Source: Montifringilla adamsi
Taxonomy: Eukaryota > Chordata > Aves > Passeriformes > Passeridae
Assembly (NCBI GenBank): GCA_017590115.1
Contig: JAGGNK010008781.1
Location: forward strand, 5,745,371-5,809,370
Direction: 5' to 3'
DNA length: 64,000 bases
Below are positions 50,191 through 62,700 of this stretch, one piece after another. The notes under the pieces were generated by a model. The model was not told the origin of the DNA and did not search any database. It saw nothing but the letters and a program-made list of their open reading frames with translations. The position numbers and the translations under genes were made by a program. How positions within the stretch are numbered: the first letter of the stretch is position 1; each line of letters opens with the position of its first letter.

Positions 50191-52995
50191 AGGGCTGAGC
50201 CACAGACAGAGGGTAGAGGATACAGCACCATTCACAGCTCAGTGGTCACTGACCCACCAGCCAGCCCAGCACACGCACCAGTGCAGCTGATGCCTTAAGA
50301 TTTTAGATTTTGTACTCTTCGAATCCTATACTGCATCAGTGCCTAGGTCTAAACTCCATAGAAAGTGTAGTTAATTGTCTTCACATTTTAGTTAGGCAAA
50401 ACAATCCCTCTGGGGCTGTGATCCAAGGACACCTTACAGCCTCAGGCCCTGAAAAGTACAGACAAAAGTGAATTGGGGAAGGAGCAAACTGGGGGAATAT
50501 GACTTCATTACCTGAAGCCGTAATTGGGGGATTAATGCCTGATATGCAAATAAACCACACTTATATCTGAAAATCTTGAGACCATTGTCTGTCCTGGGGG
50601 CAGCCTCTGTAAGGCTTTTGGCTGCCCAGGGTGTATTCAGTGAAGACTTTGATAAACACCCACTTTATCCTCCTAACTCTGTGTGGCTCTGTTCTAGGCA
50701 GCCATTCCAAGGCACCACAGCTTGAGACTCCACATTCCTGCAGTACAAGGGTTTGGGAGCCAATGGATTTCTTGATGAAGGATAAGAAGGGTGAGGGAAG
50801 GGAGGGAATATGATGTGTGTGTGCAGAGGCAGGATACTCCACGCTGTCCTCAGCTGCCAGACTGGCCCCAGGGGCTGTTCTTGCCAAGTGGAGGGGAGGC
50901 AGAGACAGAAAATGACACCACCTCCCCTTCCTGGGGGATCAGGGACAGTGATGGTGAGCTGGCCACAGAAGATATATCAGAAACTCTGCAAGCCACCAGG
51001 AGCCTGCCAGCACAACATGACAACACCAGCTGGAAACAGGAATAGGAAAAACAGATCTCAAGAGGATTGCTTTGAGTGTGCTTTGCTCTCCTACTCTGAC
51101 CCAGAACTTAGGACTCACTCATTCCTTCTGAAGTCTATCACCCTTGTCCTTTTTTCCCTCAATCAGGCTCTAAAGGAACACAGGAATTTCAAGTGCAGTG
51201 TTTATAATGTATGCAGTTGCTGTAACCTCCAGTAATCATTTCAGGTTTTGAATTCAGACCAATTAGTAGAGAAATACAATAAAGTTTGTTTTATATTGTT
51301 TCAGCCTGGCTCTGCCATCAGATGACTCTCAGACATCCCATGTAGACATCTTTGGAGCCTTCTGCCTCAGTTTCCCCTTGGTTAAATGAACCCAAACTCA
51401 TTTATCTGCTTCCTCAGAGCATGCCAGGAATTACAGACAGGACCTCCTCCCAGGTTATTGAATAATTTGCTTTTCTTCTGATAGGAAGGTATTTGTGCAA
51501 ATGACATTCTCTCAGAGACACAGAGGAAATCTAAGTGGCATTTTAGGTAGAAATATGCAGCTACAGTTTTACTTAAACAAGTGAATAAATTATTTTATCA
51601 CAGTCAAAACACTTGACTATGTGATATGCAGTTGCACCCAAAACAGATTTTGCAAATGGATTTTGTTTCTTCTCTGGGTTCTCCTTGGCTGCGTTTCTCA
51701 TGCTATAAATTCTGTATGTCATATTAAATATGATTTTTCAGTGAGATCTGCTTTTTCTAAGCCTAGAGTACAAATAGAAATGACAGTGATGTCATTTTGT
51801 GTTTGTTTTCCCTCTCTTTTAAATAGCTAACACCTTTCCATTATGTTGAAAGAAAGCTACCAATGGAAAGCAATTGGCATTTTGACCAATGCTTTTGTGC
51901 ACGTTAAATATATGTCTAACACTGCTATGAAATCTAATCTGATATTCATGGAAGAGAAACAATGACATATGAGGATGCAGAGGGAACTTATCTATGTGAA
52001 TCTAGACTGGCTGCAGCACGCCAGCAGTGAAACTACACACAGAGCTGTGTTAAAATAAACATGCTAATAAAACATTTCAGCCAACCTGTTTGCCTATTTT
52101 TCCTGTGCAGAAAACAAAATTTAAGAGCATCTTGAAATTTTATGGCTATAAGTATTTTAATGAAGTTTTTTTTTCTGTCTCTACTTGGCCAGATAAGGAT
52201 CTGGTTCCCTGTTCTGGCTCCTCTAAGAGGAGGTGCCAGGTTTCACTCCTCTGGGAGCTCTTGGGGGGAGAAGCACCCACTCACCTCTCACTGCTGGCTA
52301 ATCTGCTGCTGCCTTCTACACAAAATGCTCTTTCAAGCACAGTGTTAAGCTGCCTTTTTTCCATGTGTTACACACAATGCAGATAATGATAAATTTGGCA
52401 CCAAGGAGTGGACCTTTATCCAACAACACAGCTACATGCATTAATCCTTCCCTGCTCCTGCTCCTCAGCTCAGAGGTACCTGTCACACAGGTCAGCTCAG
52501 CATGCTCTGCCGTATTCAGGTGACACTAGTGCAAGGCTAATTATTAGTCAGTTAGAGATTTCTTTAGCAGACCAAAAAAGGTACAGCAAGAAAATGTCAC
52601 ATCACCTTGCAAAGTCTTCCAGGCAGAATTAAAACTGAGCCAAGCAAACCTAGGCCTCACAACTCTTAACCCTCCAAGCCTACAACTCTCAAAGATCAGC
52701 TCTGTTACCCTCATGCTCCCATGACAAAAACCTTCCACTTGCCAGTGGTGATGACTTATATATTTAACATCATAAATAATGGTGACCTGAACACTCCTGC
52801 AAGGGTAGCACCTCAGCTGTGCATTTAAATATCTACAGCCCCACCTCCAGACCTGCACTCAGCCCGGAAGAGCTCAGCCCTAAGTTTGGAAAGCACTTTC
52901 CCAGATGAGCTCATTAGCCCTGGTCACTGCCCAGGGAAGCAGTCTGGCTGTGACCCACACATCCACTGGCTGCTCCTCCAGAAACTACCCAGGCT

Positions 52996-53015
52996 GCTGG
53001 GCTGGGCTGGGCTGG
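52996..53015 (+). repeat. Microsatellite (GCTGG)4
   Basis: Four perfect copies of GCTGG. Confidence 0.95.
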
Positions 53016-56000
53016 GGATGACCATACAGGACACTGCTCCAAGCCAGATCTTTGCTCCAGCTGCAGAAATTTGGGCTGAGGACTCCTCCCATCGTAAGAG
53101 CCTTTTATATTTCCTGGAGATTCCTGATTAAACCTCTTATCCCCCCAAAAATGAGAACCAACTGGAGAGCTACTCAAAAAGTCAGTTAGGAAAGGGGCAT
53201 CCCCTCTCTCTGGGAACAGCTGGTATTCTGGATCACTTTCATATCTTGGGGGTTTTTTGGTGTGGAAAAAGGATGCTTTCCACAGGACTGGTTTTCTTTT
53301 TTATTTTCTTTTTTTTAAGATTTCTGAGAGAGATTCAAAATGGTTACAGAAAAACACAAAGAAATCTTTTGCCAGGTGTGCTGGGACCAAGCTAAAGACT
53401 GACAGTTGGGCACCTCTGGGTACAAAACAGCCCAAGCCAAGCTTTCAGTAATCAGCATCAAAATTTAGATTTCTACAGACCATTTGGAGCTCTGGACGAG
53501 CTGTTATTTTGCAACACAAAACATGTTGTATCAGAAAGTTTCTGAACAGCTGTAGCTCATCTCTAGTGTTTGGTTCAGACTCATCATTAGGCAAGTGAAA
53601 CCTATTTCAATCTCAATTAACACTCTCCTCTTCATTTTCCCTCTCTCCCTCTCATCCAGTTCACACTTGCCTCTGAAGAGGAACACATGTTAGATTGAGA
53701 TCAAACCTGCAGGAAAGGGGCTGAGAAGAAAGTGGCAAAGACTAAGGAACAATTCTTTTCCCCCTCAGTTCTTTTGCTGTTGATCTCTTTCTGAAATTTC
53801 CAGCCCTGTGCTTTGATAATGTCCTAGTACATGAAAGAGTTTGTAACATAAAATGTTACACTCGATGGAGCATGATGTGATACTGGAGCCAAATGGCCAG
53901 ATGCTCTTTTCTGAGCCATTTCCAATTCTCCCACTTTAGAGAGTGTTTTTAAGGGTACTCACAAGCTCCAGTCCTCTAGTGTGCTGGCAATTTCATGCTA
54001 GAGCACCACTGGGCTGTGTTCTGATGAAACCATTGTTTCTCACGCAAGGTTAAAGTTATCCTTATTTTAATAAAAAGAAAAATAATGAAGAAAATAAGAA
54101 AGAAAATAAAAGAGGACAACATTATAGTTAAAAGAAATTGCAGACAGGTAGGGATTTGGGTTCTGTCCCCAAAATCAGGATGATACATCCCATTAAAAGT
54201 ACAATTAAGACTATATTAATAATTTGGTCAGAGGAAAACCCAAGTACTCTTAACTTCATCAGAAGAGGCCCAGGGCCACGTTTTAGCTGTTTGGCTCTGC
54301 TTTACACTGCTTGCACATCCTGTTCTTTCATGTGGGGAAGACCCTTTACAGAGGAAACCCTCTGCTTTGAAACGTGGCTGAGGTCAGACATTTGAACCCT
54401 GTCCCCAGTGCTGGTTATCCCTGCAATCAGCCCATCCTCACCTGCTTTCCCACCATCTCCCTGGATCTGTTTTGGGGTGGGGATCTGGCCTCAGGGCTGG
54501 GATCAGAGTCCCTGGCACTGCTGACAGCTCCCTCCCAGTTGAGAGCACAGATATTGCCCTCTGCAGCCCATGGAGCTGGCCACTGCACACATGGCCAGCC
54601 GTTTTTGGTGATTCTGGGTGCTTTTGGACACTCCAGGGCCCAGCAGGCTGGGGTTTAACACCTGCAGCGGCTCCTTGCCTTGCCACAAAGTCTGTCTCCA
54701 TTTCCAGAACTGCTGGACACAAATGCCAAGCCTGATCTCATCCTGCCTGATCTGTGGAGCTCTAGAGGAATCAGGAGATGCTGAGCCCTTGGATGAGCTG
54801 AGGACCTGCCTCATCACTTATGCTCATCAGCACAGAGCCAGCTGCTCCAGTTCCTGCTCTGAAGAGGAAAGGGAGCTGGGAATTCATGGAATCCAGGCAC
54901 CACGACTTCAGTCCTTTCATGACTTCTTCATGCCTGGCTCCACAAGATTAACATTCCTTTACCTTAGGAAATACCTAAGAAACTGCTAAATTAAACTGGA
55001 GATGGAAAAAGGGGACACCTTTGCTTACACACTTCATCTGGAGGGTGAGACCTGGGAGATTTATCACTGAGATCTTTGCAGCCTGAGCGCTGGGGCAACT
55101 TCCAATAACAGCAGATTACATCACTTACCAGGATTTTGCTTAGGCACTGTAGAACTGCTCAGAAACACTTTAATAGCATTTAACTTCATGCTGAAAATGC
55201 TGATTTATTGCACTCCAGTGTGAATAGGCATGTCTAAGGACAGAGCACACTACTTTTTCAGATGTCAGCAACTGTGGCGTTTCGTTAACATCTTTCAAGT
55301 GATTAAACGTCTTTGAACTAAAAGGCTTTAAGACTTTTAAGTCAAAAGTGAATTAATTTATACTAAAAAGTACAGCTTGGGAAAGGTCCAAATAAAAATG
55401 AAGTATTTTCAGATTCACCATAATAAGACACTTTGATTAACCTCTATTTTTTGTGCCATTTTCACTTATATTTTACCACAGCACATGTGAAAAAATGCTG
55501 GAATTTTGAGTAACTCACCAGAACTGAGTTTCTATTTAGCTCCAAGACTAGGGACCTGGCCTCATGAATCACACAGAGCAAAAAGCATTGTCCAGAATTC
55601 AGAATTAAAGTTTGCTATACATAAACCTTGTGACATTTTTATTACAGCATACCAGTCTGGAATCTGCATTTAAAACACTGACTGCTCAAAGGAATCTAAA
55701 TCTCTTTAGCTAAAGGTAATAAAATGAGGTCAAAAATTCACTACTCAACAATCTACCATTAGCATTTCTGCTCAGAAAAAATGTAGTTCATCTATTTTTA
55801 AAGAAAGTAAAGGCAGGGCATATAACAGAAGTTTGGAAAGTATAATGATGTGCTTGTGTATGGAAGTCCATTAGGAAACAAGCTTAATTTCCTCATCAAG
55901 GAAAAAAAAAATCATCTGCATCATGATTTTTTTCACAGTACACACAGTACCTGTGTAAGCCAGAAGTGGGACTGCATTTCTGTTTACACAACCCATGGTT

Positions 56001-59000
56001 TCAGCCTGGCCTCCATCACCAACTAAATCACAACAGCAGAGAGCACAGAGGGTCTGAGCTGGATCCTGGCTGGGATCAGCTCTTTCCACTCCTGAGGAGC
56101 TCTGTGCTCCCACGCACGTTCCACTGACAGTGCCACAAAAGTGGCCAAAGTCACCTGGGACACACCTGCTGGTGCTGACTCAGTGCTACTGAGAATAAAG
56201 CAGCCTGATGCTGGCCATAAAGGAAAAGGAGTTTTGTTTGCAGTTATCAACATGGCAACATTTTTTTTTTAAATTTCGTTTGGATTCTTAATGGCGGAAA
56301 CAGAACTTAATTTCTGCTGCAGTATCCTTTAAAATAAATGCTTGATCTCTTTCCACCCACTATTACAGCTGATGGGCACAAAGTAAAAAGAACAGCAATT
56401 CATTCACCTTATCACTGGAGCACCAGAGGAAGAGAGGGATCCTTAGTGCAATGATTAATGACTCACTATAAAAAGATGCATCATAAACTGCTTGTATTAG
56501 GTTAAATCATAAACTAGGCTTTTAATGTTTATATGATCCCTTTCTAAATAATTAAGTGTGTCTGTAGCTCCCACTAGGAATGGAACTCACATGATGCTTG
56601 CAAAGCATGCAGTTTCTTACAGGGTCATAATTTGGAACCCTCACTTAAAGGGATCCCTGTCTGCCTCCACATTCAAGCATTGCTTGACTTTCTTTTCCTA
56701 CTGGGACTTCTCCCTGTACTTACTACAGGTCAGGGAGACCATTTGATGTTCAGGAGCAGCAGAGATGATCTACCCTGAATTTAGAGTGACTTCTTCAGCC
56801 TGTGCTCATGAAGGGCAGCTCATCCACAGAGGAGGCAGCCAAGACTGGATGCTGTAATTTCCTGTGTTTAGGTGCTAAGAATAACTCCCATCAGCTTCAG
56901 TAGCTGGTTGGAGAACAGTGAGAGAATAGCACCATTTGTCCTAACAGTGCCCCAATTTATCCACCTTGTGGTGAAACTGCCACCTTTGAAAAATACAGTA
57001 CAAGGTGACATTGTGTAAGGATCCATCCATTTCCTTACTATCACAAGCCTGCAAATGTGTCCATCTCCCTTTTATTTCCCAGAACAGCTGGAGCTTTTTC
57101 TCAACCAAACCAGAATCTCTCTCTCTTGGCAAACAGACATTGGCTTCAGTGTGAAGTCACCCCATCAGGAGAATGTTGCAGCTCTAACCACCATTATTTA
57201 CTCAAAAAATAATAGGAGTTTAAAAAAGAGCTGCAGAGCCCTAAATACTTTCAATAGACATAGCAGGCAGCCCCAGTCTGTTGCTGCACTTCTTATTCAT
57301 ATTCAATACAGAAAATCACTTAGGTTAATGATTTAAATATTTCCATCTATGGAATTTAGAAAAGGGCAAAGCCAACAGTGGAATACCCAAGATCAGGATT
57401 TTTTAATAAACAATAGATTTCATGGGAATTAGCTGGGTTATCAAACAGTATCCTCCCAAATCAGTTCATTAGTTTCACTGAGTTTCCCTATTTCACTTTA
57501 TTAAAACAATTTAAACAAGGGTTCACTAGATGCAATGTAATCTATTTCAGACACTCCAAGCCTAATCCCTTTTCTCTTAGCAGTTACATGATAATAGTTT
57601 TCAAAAAAGTTGAACAGGATTATTGTTACAGCTATTTCAAATAGGGACTCTTTTCGGCCAAGCATGGGTCTCTTTCTCTACATCTTTTTATTATTATATT
57701 AATTTTTGTTCTTTACTTATTCATTCATGTATTCCTTCCTTTTTCTGTCTTTCATTGCTTCGCACAAGCAGTCACACATGGTCAACAGATCCCTCTGGCA
57801 GGTGGAGGGGAGGCACCAAATATCCCTGCATGGGTCACTGCGCCAGGCCTTAGAAAAAGTGATTTTTTTGCAATTTACTTGAAGGTTCTGGAGTTAAAAA
57901 AACCCCCAACTTGGTAAATTCACAGTGGTTTTATAAATAGCCTAGAGAGAAGGGAGAAGGTTCCTGTGCATTTTCACACTGTTAGTTTCTGACAGCTCTG
58001 AAAGACTCACAGGAGGGGATCACACATAGGATTTGCAAATGAGGAGGCAGACACTGTATATTACTTACCAGGCTGGAAACACAGAGTAACAGACCTGTGC
58101 TATGGACACACAGCTTATTTCACAACAAACTCATACTCATACTCTTGTATTTTCATACAGCCATTCCAAACAGTAGGGTTAGCATTTCTTATAGGGCAAA
58201 AAAAGCCCCCAACCAAAATAAAACCCAAAGAAAAAGAGCTGGTTTCTAGATCCAAGCTTTCTGCAGGCTTTAACAGGTTCCCTATCCCTGAAAACCCATC
58301 CTCACTCACCTCAAATCCTTGTCTCTTCAAGCAAGTGCCATTTCATAATCCTATTAAAACCTTTGCCTCTGTTTACCAGGACCTCTAATCGTACTCAGCA
58401 AGTTCTCCTGGCCTAAGGAAGAGCGACAGCTTTCAGATTTCTTAGGAGGCTTATTCATCAACCACGCCAGAGTTTTGCAAGAGTGTTCAATCTATTCTGG
58501 GAGCAGCCATGTGGAAAAAGCTTCAAACAGCTCAAAGCCCTGCACAATGATAAAGGAAAGCTCACACAATCCTGGTAATAGCCTGACCCTCTTAAGGAAA
58601 ATTGGATGATTTGTGGTAGCAGTTTTTCTGTCCCCTATGTGAATTCTGAACCTTAAAGTATAAGCAGTGTATTCACACAGTCCCATTACAAACCCCATCC
58701 CTCTTGCAATGCTGGAATAACAAATACACACCCATATGTGAAAATAAACTCCTGCTGCAGTGACCTTCCTCCTCAGTCCAATGGTGTGAAGGAGTTTGTA
58801 GCCATTTTAGAAAAAAAGAAGAGCCAGATAAAGAATGGACTAATTTGATGTTCAATGTTTCACCACGAGCAGAATATATGCTTTAATGAGCACATTACAT
58901 GCACCAGGGACATGTTACTGGGAAGCAGGGGATAAAGAGTAAAGGGAAAATAATTAAACAGTCAGCTTTATAATGAGGAAACTCTGTTCATGCAACACTA

Positions 59001-59662
59001 AGTGGCCTAATTTTCAAATGCTAAGGAAAGACAGGTTCCTTGGGCTCCAGGAAGACTTGCTGGCAAGTACCACCTTGAAACCAAGGGCAAGGGACCACAA
59101 GTATCAAATCTCCTTTAGGTTCAGGCCACAGGGACTGGTATTCCAAAGTCATCTGTCCACACTTCACACTGACCTGTCCAACAGGACTGAATACCTGCAC
59201 CCTGTATTCTTATTCTACAAGGAGGATCCTTAGAGTTGTAAAATATCCCAGGATTCATAATGTATGTATGATGAACACTACAACTGACTTCTACCAGCCT
59301 GGCCTCAGTTTTCTGTAGGTGTTGCATCTGTAGAGCACAAATGTACAACCCCAGCTAAGGGCAATGAGCACATGGAGACTTCGAGTGGCTGTTTGCACCA
59401 GGAAAGATACTGGGAAAGGGGAAAACCTTTCTCTTTGGGCTCAGACACTAACAGGATAAACCAAAAAAGCATATTCCTGACTGTTATCAGTGCTCTCAAG
59501 GCTCAAAAGGCCAGGAGCATTCATTTCCTGGCACTGTCACTTCCAGATAGTGCTGCAGCATCAACTACTCCAGCATAACAGCCCATCAGTCAGACAGCAG
59601 CTCTGCTGGGCCACAAGCTCCCCAGCACTCTTTGCACATGCACAAGGCTCTCTGTTACTCAC

Positions 59663-59780
59663 TCTCATGCCTAACTCGATGTTTTCTCCTCCATAGACCT
59701 CCATGCCAGGGTCCAGCAGGCCAATCTCACCAAAATACTCTCGGTCCACCACAAAAGAGCATCCAATCATGGCTGGTGTC
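59663..59780 (-). CDS. GALNT9: GALNT9 internal exon: catalytic domain, GGENxE motif
   Basis: This is a 118-bp exon with acceptor CAG at 59783-59781 and donor GTGAGT at 59662-59657. The first base (G) completes a codon split by the upstream intron (phase 2, most likely Arg), then 39 codons follow, from TPAMIGCSFVVDREYFGEIG to ELGMR. It carries the first half of the Gal/GalNAc-transferase motif: LLDPGM at residues 21-26, then YGGENIE at 29-35. In most family members this reads WGGENxE. The Trp-to-Tyr change is, as I recall, typical of the GALNT8/9/17/18 subfamily rather than damage. The acidic residue of GGENxE, important for catalysis in the family, is kept. The exon ends in phase 0 after Arg and joins the exon at 13100 across a 46.6-kb intron. 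The frame is open through the whole exon. Confidence 0.93.
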
Positions 59781-62700
59781 CTGCACAGAGAGATCAAAGC
59801 AAAAAAATTAAGCCATTCATTAGCTGTTACACACTCCAGCTCATAACAAATGTACACAGATTAAACAGTTCTTAGTCTTCAAGTTTACATTCTAAATTTA
59901 CCTATTAGCGTCAATCACATGGCATTTCATATATGCAAGAAATTCCAGTACTTCTCTATTTGGTGCTGTAATTTCTGAAGATTTTCTGTTGAATCATTCT
60001 CTGGTTAGAGGTGGTCTCAAAGCTCTACAAAAACCACACAGGGTCCTGGATACTCCTGGCTGGGCACTTCCATCGTCAGCTGATGCATGTATTTGTCCAC
60101 CAGGATCTTTGCATTTATAAATCAAGTTATTTGATAAAATGCATCTTCCTGATTATATTTATCAGAGCCAAGCCTGGAAACAGATTTGCCTAAAAAAGAT
60201 GAGAGCTCTCCTGTACACAGGATGAGACATATCCTGTATACATCTTGATTTCACATCTTGTACCACTGAAAAGCATATCTTAGGCTAACAAGGAATAAAT
60301 TTGATCTTGGAACTAAAATGAAAGAAGGACACAACCAAGATAAGGAAATTCAGTACCTCTGCAAAGAAATAAGCCTTGGAGGGAATATTTCAGGTGTATT
60401 TTTAAAGTTTTACCCATGATAAGAGAAGGAGATGGGGGGGAGAAACACACACCACTTTCTTTGTTTTCTTTTTCATTTATTCAAAACAAAACACAGGCTT
60501 CACTGGATCAAGGCATCACTGTTTTACAAAACTAAGATGCCAGTTTGGGCTTAGACTCATTCTTTTTCCAGCCCTGTCTCCCCCACAGAAATCCTCTGGA
60601 GGCAGCTCCTTACAGCAGTAGGATGCTCCCATGAGGACATCTCCTCCCTTTCTAATGAGGAATGGCACTGCCAGGCTTTGCACACTGCTCTCAGGTGCTG
60701 GAATCTCTCTCTCTGGGGGATGGATTGCTGCAGCTGTAGGCTCTGTCCCTTAAGACCCTGAGTTGTTAATTGAACGGGGGTGGGAAATACATTTCAGATG
60801 CAACTACTACAATAATCATCACTCACAAACGAATGCCACTGAGGACTGTCTTTGCAACTCCATCTCTCCCTTCTAGGGTTTATTTCTTCTCATTATATAT
60901 ATTCAAATATAGACTTCACAAGCTTTCACAGCTTTTCCAGTAAAAAAAAAAAGTTCTCAGGAGTGAGCAACAACAGCAGAACAATGACAGAAAGAACCAC
61001 ATCCAGCTTTTACAATTTTATACCGTGTCACACTGACATATCACAAACACTTTAAAAAAAATGTGCTTGAATTAAGCTCAAGGCCCTCACTTGGCATTAG
61101 AACTGGGTTGCTCCAGTACCTGAAATGCACTGGTACATCCACCACTTCTAGTGCAGTGCAGCAGACTTATCTTGAAAGCTGGAAATGGCCACATGAGCAA
61201 AAGGAGCTGTGATAGCACCTCTTACCCCCTGCTCACTGCCCAAGGGGCAGCACAGGAGAAGGTGAGTGCCCCCAGCACTTCACAAATTCAGGGCACAAGA
61301 TATTAACCTGTTTTATATAACACAACCTTTTCCCTCAATCATGCACTCTCTAGTAAAACAGAGACACTTCTAGAAGGAGAAAGCAGCAATTAGAAGTGTA
61401 CTATTTTTTTACCACCACCTCAAAGGTGTTGTGAAACTTAATTGATCTGTGGAATATTCTTTGACACAATGGAGGATGTTATAAGGATTAATTATAATCG
61501 TCAGCAGCACTCAAAGGATAATGTGGGAAACACAGCAAAATGGGTTTTGCAGCTAAAAGCGTAAAATGCAGCCCAGAATTGTATTGATTCTGCACTGGAG
61601 AAAGATACAGCATAGTCAGTTTGGGGGAATTACCTGACAGCACTGCTGTAGCAAGGCAGACATGAGAGAAACATTTCTCTGGGTAATGCCCTGGGAAAGG
61701 GAAGAAGCACAGAGAGGTTTCTGGTGGTGAACTCTCCCTCCCTGCAGCAGCAGCAGCAGGAGAGGCTCTGTGTGGGGAGGGCAGTGCCTGCCATGGGATG
61801 GGGCACACTGGCCAGGGGAGAAAGGCATTTGCTGCAGGTCTGAGTCAGGACTTTTGTGTCAGTGAGATCCCCAGGAGCACAGCTCTACTGGTAGAATTCC
61901 AGCTGTGCTGACACCCATTTCTCCAGCCAGGTGCATCTCCCTCCTTTCCCTTACTGAAGGGAGGTGCCTGGGGGCTTCATCAAGAACCAGTGAAGGAGAA
62001 AGGGATGGGGACTAAACTGCATGTGGTACAGTCAGTCTTCCTCTGCCTTATGCATCTTTCTCCCCTGCCTTAAGGTCAGCATATATTTATATATATTTAT
62101 TTATACATACATATGTGCACAATGCAATCAGGTCACATTTGAAACAGTTTCCTGAGCAGCCAGCTGCAATTTCCAGGAAAACTGACAAACACAATAAACA
62201 CATAAATTCAAACACAAATAGAACCATAAATAAATATACAAGCATAAATGTATATATACAGGCATAATGAGAGAGACAAGGAGTTTCAAATGACACAGAA
62301 CACATCCTGTCTCTGAGTGTTCCACCTCTCCCAGCAGGATGTTTCTTTGATTCAGGTTCTTAAGCAGCACCTCAGCCCTGGTCTGACATGTAAGTGGGGA
62401 AACCTGCATGGTACCTGCAGAAGTATTTCTATTTTTCTTACAGCTCATGTCTTCTGCAAGAAAGAGTCACACCAGGCCCCGAGAACAGAACTCAAGAATA
62501 GATTTGCTGCTCAGAAGAAACAGGGGGAAAAAAAGACAAGATGACAAGCTAATGCTCATCTAGAAAGGCAGAGCAAATACGGATGCAGAACAACTGTCTG
62601 ATGCCCTGTGGAAGTAAATTTTTGGAACAGGCAGGACACCCATCAAAACCTGGACAAATAAAAGCAAAACTGCTTTGTTACAGGCTCCTGTGAACCAGAA

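Larger units (their letters stand above)
34708..59662 (-). other. GALNT9 large intron, 5' part
   Basis: This is the 5' portion of the 46.6-kb intron, ending in the donor GTGAGT at 59662. It is mostly AT-rich unique sequence. Recognisable items are poly(A) tracts at 35166 and 43634, (TA)n at 37078, inverted repeat 40628-40650, direct repeat 45052-45094, (GCTGG)4 at 52996 and a possible regulatory segment around 49930-50190. The open frames at 54374-54989 and 50791-51235 show no family signature. No exon was found. Confidence 0.75.

Noticed and set aside
50037..50231. CpG-richer patch as a possible first exon (minus strand, 64 codons)
   Set aside because: The translation has no signal peptide, anchor or family feature and no good donor site was noted. 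Kept only as a possible regulatory segment.
54374..54989. GC-richer area with several overlapping open frames on both strands (up to 123 codons)
   Set aside because: The frames are open in several phases at once, with no domain, no splice-supported extension and no promoter-like features.
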